From Spirogloea muscicola (taxonomy: Eukaryota > Streptophyta > Zygnematophyceae > Spirogloeales > Spirogloeaceae), in assembly GCA_009602725.1 (NCBI GenBank), contig WELB01000296.1, positions 100,423 to 115,069 of the forward strand: 14,647 nucleotides of DNA, written 5' to 3'. This document shows positions 8,161-14,647 of the stretch, one piece after another. A model generated the notes under the pieces. It did not search any database. It worked only from the letters and a program-made list of their open reading frames with translations, and had not been told where the DNA came from. A program made the position numbers and the translations under genes. Each line of letters opens with the position of its first letter. Positions within the stretch are counted from its first letter, which is position 1.

Positions 8161-9728
8161 CCCGTCAATTCGGCCGTGCTTATCTGAGGAGTTCTAGCCA
8201 GAGAGCACCCAACGCCCCATGGGTGTCGATAGCCAGCGGGAAGAACACGTCTTCCGGCGGATGGTCAGCATACTTCATCTCTTCCCTTGAGAACCATCTC
8301 CAGACCCTCCCGGCCCTCCCCTCCTTACAGGATGCGCAGCTTGCGGTGGCCATCCTCACCCGGTGTGTGGCCCAGCGTCCCACTTACCTGTTGCGGACTG
8401 TACCCCCCACCACGGCACTAAACGCCATCTACTCTACCGTGGACTCCAGACTCCAACAGGCTCTTCACGGCCTGGTGGACCATCCCAATTTGTCCGCCAC
8501 GCCGGCTGCCATCCTCCAGTGTACCCTTCCTACCAGCATAGGCGGCCTTGGGTGCCGTCCACTGGCTCGCCTGTCCCAAGCAGCTCACCTGGGTTGCTGG
8601 GCCCAAGTGGCCTCCACCATCTCCAGTCGCTTCATCCTGAGGGGCCAGGCTGTTTTAGCACCCGCTATAGCGGGTGTTGCAACAGGGACCAGGCCCTTCC
8701 AGCTTTCCCTAACCGCAGCACTGCATGACCTCTCGTGCTCCCTACCAACACTTGCCGAGGGTCATGCAGATTTTGCGGCATGGGCACGCTGTTCCGATAG
8801 GAAAGCGCAGGCTCACTACACACACGCTGCGGACGTGCAGGCCGCCTCCGACTTGAAGGGACTGCTCAAGGACGATAGACGTGGCCTTACCCGGCTCCTT
8901 TCAATCGGCTCCCCGGGCGCGTCGGAGTGGCTAAACGCTCTGCCGATCTACGAGTCCCTTCGGCTTTCTGACAACCTTTTCCGCACGGCGCTCCACCACC
9001 ACCTTGGCCTCCCCCCCCCTTGCTTGGCTGGCATCCGCCAGTGCGAGTGTGGCCACATTGCCGACGACAAGCTCGCCTTAGCTTCGCACATGCTGAGGTG
9101 TGTTGAGGGGGGTGAGCGCATTGCCTCCCACGACCTACTAAGGGATACCATGTTTGGCATTGTGCGAGAGGCGGGATATCATCCGGCGATGGAGGTGTCT
9201 GGGATCATGCCAATCTCCTCAAGGCGCGGCAAGCCATACGTGCGGCGTCTGGACGTGGTCGCTACCCCGCGGGGCGGTGGGCCTCGTCTGCTCTTGGACG
9301 TGGTACTGATCGACGCATACAAGGCTGGCGCACCAACGTCAACCGTGTCTGGCTGGGCCACGTCCAGCGCGGAGCGCAAGAAGGAGCGGCACTACCATGA
9401 TCATCCTCGAGGGGACCATCTTTACCCGTGTGCCATGGATATCTATGGAGGCTACGGCGTGAAATGGTCCTCCCTGATCCAGCATCTGGCCCGGCTGGTT
9501 GATGCGCGTCGTCGAAGTCGGGGGGGCAGCTTGGGCCACTCCAGCATTCCGCAGGCCTTAGTTGCATATTATAGAATGCGGCTCTCGCTTAGTTTGCAGC
9601 GCTCGCAAGCATTGGCTCTTCATCAACGTGCAGGGCGCGCTCTAAGTCAGGCCTCCGGCTTTCGTGGCGGCGCTCCAGCTCCCCAAGTTAGCTTGTCAGA
9701 TTTGTTTGTGCTCACCCGTGGGTACTAA
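8139..9728 (+). CDS. LINE polyprotein C-terminal half with candidate restriction-like endonuclease, 5' truncated
   Basis: A 529-codon open frame; residue numbers count from 8139. It has no credible start: there is no in-frame ATG until deep in the frame, and the first codons read through the 3' hairpin of the preceding element, so element coding begins after about 8165. The reverse transcriptase catalytic core (YADD) is absent. What remains is the post-RT region (LPSLQDAQLAVAILTRC, LLRTVPP, PTSIGGLGC), a knuckle C302-x-C304-x12-H317-x3-C321, and then RRLD372-x14-D387 within RLLLDVVLID. This last motif resembles the R/K-P-D-x12-14-D core of the PD-(D/E)XK-like nuclease of R2/NeSL-type and Dualen/RandI LINEs. 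The tail YRMRLSLSLQRS ... SDLFVLTRGY is repeated in other copies here. In the family such domains nick target DNA for target-primed reverse transcription. This copy cannot be autonomous. Confidence 0.82.
   Translation: MGWLLPATRQFGRAYLRSSSQRAPNAPWVSIASGKNTSSGGWSAYFISSLENHLQTLPALPSLQDAQLAVAILTRCVAQRPTYLLRTVPPTTALNAIYSTVDSRLQQALHGLVDHPNLSATPAAILQCTLPTSIGGLGCRPLARLSQAAHLGCWAQVASTISSRFILRGQAVLAPAIAGVATGTRPFQLSLTAALHDLSCSLPTLAEGHADFAAWARCSDRKAQAHYTHAADVQAASDLKGLLKDDRRGLTRLLSIGSPGASEWLNALPIYESLRLSDNLFRTALHHHLGLPPPCLAGIRQCECGHIADDKLALASHMLRCVEGGERIASHDLLRDTMFGIVREAGYHPAMEVSGIMPISSRRGKPYVRRLDVVATPRGGGPRLLLDVVLIDAYKAGAPTSTVSGWATSSAERKKERHYHDHPRGDHLYPCAMDIYGGYGVKWSSLIQHLARLVDARRRSRGGSLGHSSIPQALVAYYRMRLSLSLQRSQALALHQRAGRALSQASGFRGGAPAPQVSLSDLFVLTRGY
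8141..8160 (+). repeat. GGGCTGG hairpin, copy 2
   Basis: GGCTGG (8142-8147) pairs with CCAGCC (8154-8159) around a 6-nt loop. The upstream flank TGTCCATTCCTTTT is nearly the same as that of the hairpin at 10612-10630 read on the minus strand. Confidence 0.8.
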
Positions 9729-9862
9729 TGTCATCTTAGGTACCTTAGATTAGGTCTCCGTATTATGTAGCATTGTTTAGTCTGCACTCGACTCTGCCTG
9801 AACAATGTATTGGCTTGAATTGGCCTCCCTTTCAATTCATGCGCCCCGCGCGCCTTCTCTCT
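8165..9862 (+). mobile_element. 5'-truncated LINE insertion, + strand
   Basis: This covers the open frame to 9728 and a 134-bp 3' UTR ending in CGCGCGCCTTCTCTCT. To its right the DNA at once becomes a decayed minus-strand copy of the same family. The 3' end lacks the GGGCTGG hairpin found in the matching minus copy at 10191-10510, so it was primed or broken at the CT-repeat. No clear target duplication could be identified by eye. Confidence 0.65.
9567..9862 (+). repeat. left arm of 296-bp inverted repeat
   Basis: It pairs with 10215-10510: coordinates of matching bases sum to 20077 at both ends, so the arms are of equal length, and I saw no mismatch by eye. It contains the last 53 codons and stop of the + LINE plus its 3' UTR. 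The spacer is 352 bp. Confidence 0.9.
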
Positions 9863-10164
9863 CTCTCTTCTGCCCGAGCGGCGCAGGCGACCGCATACCC
9901 AGCCTTGGTGGCACACTGGGCGGGGTGGGAGCGGTCGAATGCGGTGGTAGTCACCACGTGCCAGCCTCGTAAGTTTAAGCCATACTTGCGATTCTTAGTA
10001 GGTTGTGGAGGCAGCGCGCTCATCTCGCTTTATAGTTTTGAGCAGCAGCTGCAATAGGCAGCCAACGAAGTCTCATCATCGGATCTGTGCTTACACCCAG
10101 ATTGTTGGATGCCTGCCAAGCTATGAAGGGGGAGGCCGAGGTGGTGTTGAACTGCTGTTCGGAA
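9863..10164 (-). pseudogene. older LINE copy, downstream part
   Basis: On the minus strand 10164-10048 reads FRTAVQHHLGLP, then LAGIQQSGCKHRSDD, aligning with FRTALHHHLGLP and LAGIRQCECGHIADD of the + copy; the first knuckle cysteine is now Ser. Further on, DERAAST and RLARGDYHR match GERIASH and REAGYHP. A TAA interrupts the frame. It runs up to the end of the + insertion at 9862. Its upstream continuation is at 10672-11200. Confidence 0.75.
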
Positions 10165-10190
10165 GAAAGTGGCTCTTTTGAAGGGGGCAA

Positions 10191-10210
10191 GGGCTGTGAA
10201 CAGCCAGCCC
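10191..10210 (-). repeat. GGGCTGG hairpin, copy 3
   Basis: GGGCTG pairs with CAGCCC around an 8-nt loop. In minus sense it follows CCTTCTCTCTTTTC and is followed by TTGCC, like copy 5 at 12475-12494. It lies about 140 nt after the LINE stop codon. Confidence 0.8.
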
Positions 10211-10214
10211 GAAA

Positions 10215-10510
10215 AGAGAGAAGGCGCGCGGGGCGCATGAATTGAAAGGGAGGCCAATTCAAGCCAATACATTGTTCAGGCAGAGTCGAGTGCAGACTAA
10301 ACAATGCTACATAATACGGAGACCTAATCTAAGGTACCTAAGATGACATTAGTACCCACGGGTGAGCACAAACAAATCTGACAAGCTAACTTGGGGAGCT
10401 GGAGCGCCGCCACGAAAGCCGGAGGCCTGACTTAGAGCGCGCCCTGCACGTTGATGAAGAGCCAATGCTTGCGAGCGCTGCAAACTAAGCGAGAGCCGCA
10501 TTCTATAATA
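10215..10510 (-). repeat. right arm of 296-bp inverted repeat
   Basis: Reverse complement of 9567-9862 with no mismatch seen. Beyond the inner end (10214) it continues into CTTTTCGGGCTGG, whereas the left arm continues with more CT repeats. Beyond the outer end the flanks are unrelated. Confidence 0.9.
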
Positions 10511-10671
10511 AAGAGTTGACAAGGTCCGAAGGGTTTGAAGGGAGCCAAAGAGAAAGCGCGGCCAGATTGAATGGTGCAAGCACAAGAAGAAATAAAGCAA
10601 CTTTCTTCGGTGGCTGGGAATGGCCAGCCCAAGGAATGGACAAAAAGCGCTGTCTCAAAGGTTGCCCGGTA
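10511..10671 (-). mobile_element. further insertion remnant with hairpin
   Basis: This stretch separates the 5' end of the young minus copy from the resumption of the older minus copy. In minus sense it carries TGTCCATTCC, the hairpin at 10612-10630, and about 100 bases of unknown origin. The flank of the hairpin matches the LINE 3' end at 8130-8163, so it is probably the 3' end of yet another element. Its boundaries are not certain. Confidence 0.4.
10612..10630 (-). repeat. GGGCTGG hairpin, copy 4
   Basis: GGCTGG (10612-10617) pairs with CCAGCC (10624-10629) around a 6-nt loop. In minus sense the context is CCATTCCTTGGGCTGG and then CCCAGCCACC, nearly the same as copy 2 at 8141-8160. Confidence 0.8.
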
Positions 10672-11200
10672 GGATGAACAACTTGGTACGGGTTTGCTGG
10701 GGAGCCGAAGGGACTCTTCTAAGGGAAGTGCGTTGAGCAACTTGGACGCCCCCGGAAAGCTAACCAAGTGGAGGCGAGAGAGATCACGCCCATTTTTATG
10801 GACTTAGTTCATGTCATACAGCTGTTTCTTCGCAAGAAAGAGAGAGTCACGGCCTGCAGGTTGGCGTCATGTGTAATTGAAGCGGGATTGTGCCTTGAAG
10901 TCAGAGCAGCCCGTACACGCCACAAAATCGGCGCGGTCTTCCACAAGCTACGGGTAGAAGCGGAGGACTTCGCATCCGACAGGAAGAAGCAGCTCCGTCA
11001 AAGTGGGCGAGGGGCTGGAAAGATTTGACACCCCCGTCTTGATGGCCAGTGTAGCCTGGGATCGTCACTTCTTCAACTAACTACCATCACCCCGCCGCTG
11101 CCTGGCCGGTACCAGCTACAGCTCATCAAGGAATCACAGCCCTCAATGTGGGCAAATGTTGATGCAGGCAAATGGGCTTTTGACTATGCTTTGGGCTAAG
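10672..11200 (-). pseudogene. older LINE copy, upstream part
   Basis: On the minus strand, 10761-10672 reads FPGASKLLNALPLEESLRL, aligned with SPGASEWLNALPIYESLRL of the + copy. Just upstream (about 10840-10930) ADFVACTGCSDFKAQ aligns with ADFAAWARCSDRKAQ. Near 11150-11190 KAHLPASTFAH aligns with QAAHLGCWAQV. Stops and frame slips show long decay. Its left end and the piece ending at 10164 are adjacent in the parent protein (SLRLSDN then LFRTALHHH), so the DNA between them was inserted later. The upstream limit is about 11200 but blurred. Confidence 0.7.
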
Positions 11201-12425
11201 CTGTAAGAGGCGGGGGCGGCGGGATCTGTTGTTGACCTGACCCAAGTGGGTTAGAAAGTTCAGCTAACGACTCCCTTTACACCAAGCTGATGGATGTCGT
11301 TCCTTACTTATCCACGTGTGCAGCTACCACCACATCCTCGTCGGACCCACAATGCTAAGCCACCAGCGGGAAATTGCACAGTAGGTGTCAGTTTACAAGG
11401 CGTCGACTATCATACAGCGTCAATGACGTTGACAGAAGTTGACAAGTTCCTTATGCTGACAGGAGCCATGCGGGTTTTGGTGTTTCCAATTCTTAACGTG
11501 TCTTGCTCAAATTTGCTATACCCTGCCGCTGTGGACAGATCTCAAGCTTAATATCAGCCTTGTGGCAGCATTGTATCAACGCCGATGCTTGTTCAGAAGG
11601 GTTTGGTATGCACAGAATATGAAGGTGATCAGACTTGTTTGTCCTGCCTTCACATGGCATGTATCGAATGTGGTGCTCACAAGAAATGAAGGTGGTCGCA
11701 ATACCATTTCCTGCCCTCACGTGGCATGTACAATCTCACGATGATGGAGCAGACAACAGAAAATCCGCATCACATGCCTCGAGTCTTAACGTCCTCAATA
11801 CATGCCTCTTTGGGAGCAAAGCGAACTATGTAGATTTATGCAACAGCTGTATAAGCACTCCTGATTCTGTATGTCGATATCGACGTGCAAGTCAAAGGCA
11901 ACACATGTCATGGCTGTGGCACTTGTGCTCGTGTCTGCGAGACTATACTGTGTAGTATGCGAGCCGAACTTTAGACCTTGTTTTGGCATCAGCAACTTAC
12001 GTAGGCCTCTGTGCCTTCAGGAGAGCGTGCAGAATGGCAAGAACCTCGGTAATGACTATTTGACGATTGGCTTGGCTGAGAGAACAAGTGCATGCTCCAC
12101 CTCGCCTCCTTGAAGAGATGCAATTTTGGAATTTGTAGTCGAAGTGGAGCAAGACTTGCTACATTTCACTCAACAAGATATCTAGAAAGTGCCACCTACA
12201 AAAGGACAAAGGCAGGGAAGCAATCAATCCAGAAAACTTACTGATTAGTGGCAACGAAAGCACCAGCAGGATCTTGGAAATGGCGGCGCTTCATCACCCT
12301 CTAAAATTCCGATTTGCACTTGCTGACCAGAGATTGTTGAGCGCCCACTCGCTGAAGTCACGAACAGTGAACTCATGTCTTTCGTGCTTTCCGCCTTTTC
12401 AGAGTTTTTCATTACTCTGCGCCGA
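11200..12425. other. unassigned DNA
   Basis: I recognise no gene. Short open frames exist on both strands but none shows a domain, sensible composition or good splice partners. A TGTAA lies at 11202-11206. The only structure noted is the imperfect duplication at 11619-11730. Part of the left edge may be further LINE sequence too decayed to read. Confidence 0.4.
11619..11730. repeat. imperfect 45-nt direct duplication
   Basis: The units are 11619-11663 and 11686-11730, offset by 67 nt. Both begin ATGAAGGTG and end with TCCTGCC, TCAC and TGGCATGTA; the middle is diverged. No gene is associated. Confidence 0.8.
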
Positions 12426-12515
12426 CCTCTTACAGCCATTGCCTTGCATTGGAAGAGCTATTCCTTCTTTTTTTGGGCTGGCCTCTCACAGCCCTTGCCT
12501 TACATTGAAACAGCT
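12426..12515. repeat. imperfect 34-nt direct duplication next to a hairpin
   Basis: The units are 12426-12459 and 12482-12515 (period 56), with five mismatches in 34. The shared core is TTGCCTT and CATTG. The second unit overlaps the right half of the GGGCTGG hairpin at 12475-12494. Confidence 0.8.
12475..12494 (+). repeat. GGGCTGG hairpin, copy 5 (solitary)
   Basis: GGGCTG pairs with CAGCCC around an 8-nt loop, preceded by CCTTCTTTTTTT and followed by TTGCC. It closely matches copy 3 at 10191-10210 read on the minus strand. No LINE coding is recognisable beside it, so it may be a 3'-UTR-only insertion or a short non-autonomous derivative. Confidence 0.75.
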
Positions 12516-13107
12516 GTGGCTTTTCTTAGTAAGGAAGGGCGAGAGAATTAGGAAGAGTTTGACAAAGGAGCAGGTGGCTAGGAAGCAAAATCAGATGTAT
12601 AATCCTATCTGTGGCTCGTCATTGTCTTGCCCTGAACATATTTGAAACCCTGACCTCACATTGTTAAATTACAACTTGCCTTCTACTTCTACTTACTTTG
12701 CTCGTATAGCCTGCATAATGATTCCGCCGGCTTAAAGTAGGATCAAAGGTGAACTCTGTATGATAGTACTACAGCCAAGTAAATGTCATGTATTCTCACT
12801 GATCACGTTCCAAATCGCAGGCTTGTCCTCACCCTTGCACCAAACATTTACTGGTGCAGATTGTTGTGCTCCTTGCCTTGCACCCTCTTGATGAGAAGCA
12901 AACTTAAAGATCAAGCAAAGCAAAGAGCTATGTCTTCATAGACATGACTACAAGAGCTTGACTTCATAACCATTGTTCACATACCCGCAAGGCCATGTAT
13001 CTGCGGAAAGAATAAAGGGTCAACAACCAAGCTAGCCTGTAAGCAGCGCATCAATGGCCAGCTTGACTCACGTGCTGCCATGTCTGACAAAGATTTTGGA
13101 CCTACTT
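12516..13107. other. unassigned DNA and probable 3' UTR of the minus-strand gene
   Basis: No gene is seen. On the minus strand a TGTAA lies at 12669-12673, about 435 nt downstream of the stop at 13108, and could be the poly(A) signal of the DUF6737-like gene. Confidence 0.4.
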
Positions 13108-14483
13108 TCAGCTTTCTGAATCTACAACAAAGCCGTAAGTATCTTCTTTCCCTTCTGCAACCCGCTTTCGCCGCTCTGAGATCATCTCAGCGTATGCCTG
13201 CCATGAAGTCACCATGGGCGAACAGCTGCTGTCAATCGCCTGTCCCATTTGAATGGACCGTGTTTGACACACAAACCAAGTGAGTCTGTAATGAGACGAG
13301 CTCAAAATACCGGTCCAATCTTTACAAGCAGTAGCAAGTACTAAGCTACAAATGAGTACTCTAAGTGGTACTTTCACATTTAGGAGCAGTCTCTTGGCCA
13401 CATGCAAAGAAACATGATCCAGAGGCCAGATCTTGCAGCAGAAGAGGCATGCTAGTGCGTGAAGGCTGTGACAACCACCTGAGGGTATGCGACCAGAAAG
13501 ATGAACCACCAGGCTCCAACGAGGACGGCGACCACCGCAGTCAGGATGGACAGGTGCGTCGAGTATGCCAAGAAGATGGCCAGCGACCCAGTCAGCAGTA
13601 TTGTCCATGGCTGGCACCTGAAAGGACGCAGTACACACATCAGTGCATGTGTCCTGCAACGCAGTGATTGCACTGAAACCCAGGACTTACAGTCAATTCC
13701 TGGTGTTAGGACTTTGGTGAGTGAGAGCTTGCGGGACACTTGACACGGCTTGTGAGTGCTGCAGACTTGACTAACTCTGAAACAACAAATATTCACCTCT
13801 GCAGAGCACATGCAATGTGACAAATGCACGTATGCTAGACAATGTGCAGGCTAACATGTGAGGTTCAGGACTTGTTGTTAAGATCTATTCTCAGGACTTC
13901 TAGAGCAGGCAATTGAGCTCAGGTACAGCTTTGCTTATATATCCATGGCTACAGCTCTCCCCCTATTGCAGATGCAGAGACTTGTCACAGGAGCATAGAC
14001 GAATTTCCTTCCCAATGACCTCCACACATGGGCCGATGACAGCGTTATCCAGCTTCACTTCGTAAACTACTGCGGTCTGACTTATACCACGTTACGTCTA
14101 GGGTTTAGGGGTTAGGGTTTAGTGGTTTAGGGTTGCACGGAAGATCTTGATTGCTAATTGAGATCGAGGCAACGACCTCACTAACAGCTCTGAGTCAGGT
14201 TGCTGGGAGAGGGTTTCAGTGGAGACAGAGAGATCTACCAGGCGGGCTTGGTGTCCCACACGCTGTCGTACTCCAGCGACAGGTCGGTGACGAAGCTCTC
14301 AAAGTCTGCTGGAGACCCCGCAGCTCCATTGGCGCCCTCGCTGGACGGAACCGCAGCCCCGATTGTGCGATGGAGCCTGCCAATGGAAGACGAGCAAGAT
14401 GCACGAGTCTTAGATACATCTTGGGTCTTAACTAAGACATAGCATGGCTGAAGCTCTTTCCCAAAGCTGAGATGAATGATCAA
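13108..14483 (-). CDS. DUF6737-like plastid membrane protein, three exons
   Basis: Exons on the minus strand: 14239 to about 14376 or further, 13479-13617, and 13108-13197 (TGA at 13108-13110). Donors and acceptors are GT-AG and the phases agree: the Trp codon TGG is split across the first junction, giving SVWDTKPAW then CQPWTILLTG. This WDxKPxWCQPW block, followed by two hydrophobic segments (LTGSLAIFLAYST and TAVVAVLVGAWWFIFLVAY), is what I know from small cyanobacterial proteins annotated DUF6737 and their plastid relatives; the biochemical role is unknown to me. The C-terminus AYAEMISERRKRVAEGKEDTYG is charged and likely faces an aqueous side. The 5' end is unresolved: the frame stays open to at least 14483 with no in-frame ATG, so the transit peptide and start may lie in another exon or beyond the window. 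An alternative acceptor (GGCAG) lies at 14377. Confidence 0.78.
13618..14238 (-). other. first intron of the DUF6737-like gene
   Basis: This 621-base intron has donor CTG/GTAGAT and acceptor CTTTCAG on the minus strand. It carries the telomere-like block at 14099-14134; I see nothing else in it. Confidence 0.7.
14099..14134 (+). repeat. degenerate TTTAGGG telomere-type repeats
   Basis: About five units in 36 nt: TAGGG, TTTAGGG, GTTAGGG, TTTAGTGG, TTTAGGG. This is the plant and green-algal telomere unit with errors, G-rich on the + strand, pointing toward the right end of the window about 510 bases away. It is too short and degenerate to be a functional telomere and lies in an intron. Confidence 0.85.
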
Positions 14484-14519
14484 GAAGTGCTGGCAGCGGG
14501 GCCTGGCTTTTGGCTGCCG

Positions 14520-14647
14520 GAGTCCGTGGCACTGGCGCTCACCGCGGCTCCGCGCCGGCCCGCCCGCGAGTCCCCGGCGGCGTGAGGCGCGGCGGAGGCG
14601 GCGGCGGCGGCGGGCCGGCGCGAAAAAAAAAAAAAAAAAAAAAAAAA
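14520..14647. other. GC-rich end sequence with terminal A25
   Basis: From about 14520 the sequence becomes almost pure G and C, with GGCGGC repeats at 14591-14610, and ends with exactly 25 A (14623-14647). The composition is unlike the preceding kilobase. It could be a contig-edge artefact, a junction to foreign sequence or the 5' end region of the minus-strand gene. No gene is recognised. Confidence 0.6.

Larger units (their letters stand above)
10191..10510 (-). mobile_element. 5'-truncated young LINE insertion, minus strand
   Basis: Read on the minus strand it begins abruptly at 10510 within the C-terminal coding region. It encodes 53 codons (YRMRLSLSLQRS to SDLFVLTRGY, stop at 10349-10351), then a 3' UTR identical to that of the + copy, then CTCTTTTC and the hairpin at 10191-10210. 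Identity with the + copy over 296 bp points to two very recent insertions or a conversion event. It sits inside the older minus copy. Confidence 0.75.

Noticed and set aside
8659-8676. Perfect 18-bp palindrome CACCCGCTATAGCGGGTG
   Set aside because: It lies within LINE coding sequence, encodes ordinary residues and is unlikely to be a separate site.
10721-11358. Long + strand frame with a GRPRK motif and basic, DNA-binding-like composition, continuing across stops
   Set aside because: The opposite strand aligns with the LINE protein (ADFVACTGCSDFKAQ, FPGASKLLNALP) over the 10721-11200 part, so that part is an antisense shadow of a decayed LINE copy; beyond 11200 the frame is broken by stops and shows nothing recognisable.
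11871-12113. + strand frame with a plausible short exon (ESVQNGKNL)
   Set aside because: Too short, with no matching exon up- or downstream and no recognisable domain.
12274-12645. + strand frame of 123 codons
   Set aside because: It runs through the hairpin and tandem duplication, has no domain and no splice partners.
14216-14419. ATG-started minus frame resembling a transit peptide (MYLRLVHLARLPLAG)
   Set aside because: It is out of frame with the DUF6737-like exon and no splice joins them; it may still hint at an error or an alternative 5' exon, but this is not supported.
1-14647. CRISPR array, prokaryotic operon or phage system
   Set aside because: No regular spaced repeats or operon-like gene packing; spliced genes and telomere-type repeats show eukaryotic DNA.

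Overview
The window looks like nuclear DNA of a green alga. The evidence is spliced genes with GT-AG introns, an RWP-RK transcription factor, a plastid-type membrane protein, TGTAA motifs where algal poly(A) signals are expected, degenerate plant-type TTTAGGG telomere repeats, and a LINE-type retrotransposon nest. A trebouxiophyte is plausible but not proven. All exon structures below were worked out by hand from reading frames, splice signals and phase.

Layout. (1) About 1-4699, + strand: one multi-exon gene, cut at its 5' end by the window edge, encoding an RWP-RK protein. Ten exons join in phase (769 codons including stop), but the N-terminal ones are less certain. (2) 4700-6830: its 3' UTR and unassigned DNA, with a strong foldback hairpin at 6183-6238. 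(3) About 6830-11200: a nest of fragments of one LINE lineage on both strands. The best copy (8139-9728, +) is 5' truncated. It keeps the region after the reverse transcriptase, a C-x-C-x12-H-x3-C knuckle, a candidate restriction-like endonuclease core and a very conserved C-terminus ending LTRGY. Five such C-termini occur here. A small GGGCTGG/CCAGCCC hairpin recurs five times (the fifth at 12475). An older, stop-ridden minus-strand copy (about 11200 to 9863) has younger copies inserted in it, and two of these have 3' ends that form a 296-bp inverted repeat. (4) 11200-13107: mostly unassigned, with two imperfect tandem duplications. (5) 13108 to about 14480, minus strand: a three-exon gene for a small plastid membrane protein carrying the KPxWCQPW motif of cyanobacterial DUF6737-like proteins. 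Its first intron holds the telomere-like repeats. (6) 14520-14647: very GC-rich sequence ending in 25 A, possibly an assembly edge.

The two cellular genes flank the retroelement nest and show no functional link to it. The main point of interest is the self-nesting LINE family with its conserved C-terminal tail and recurrent hairpin.
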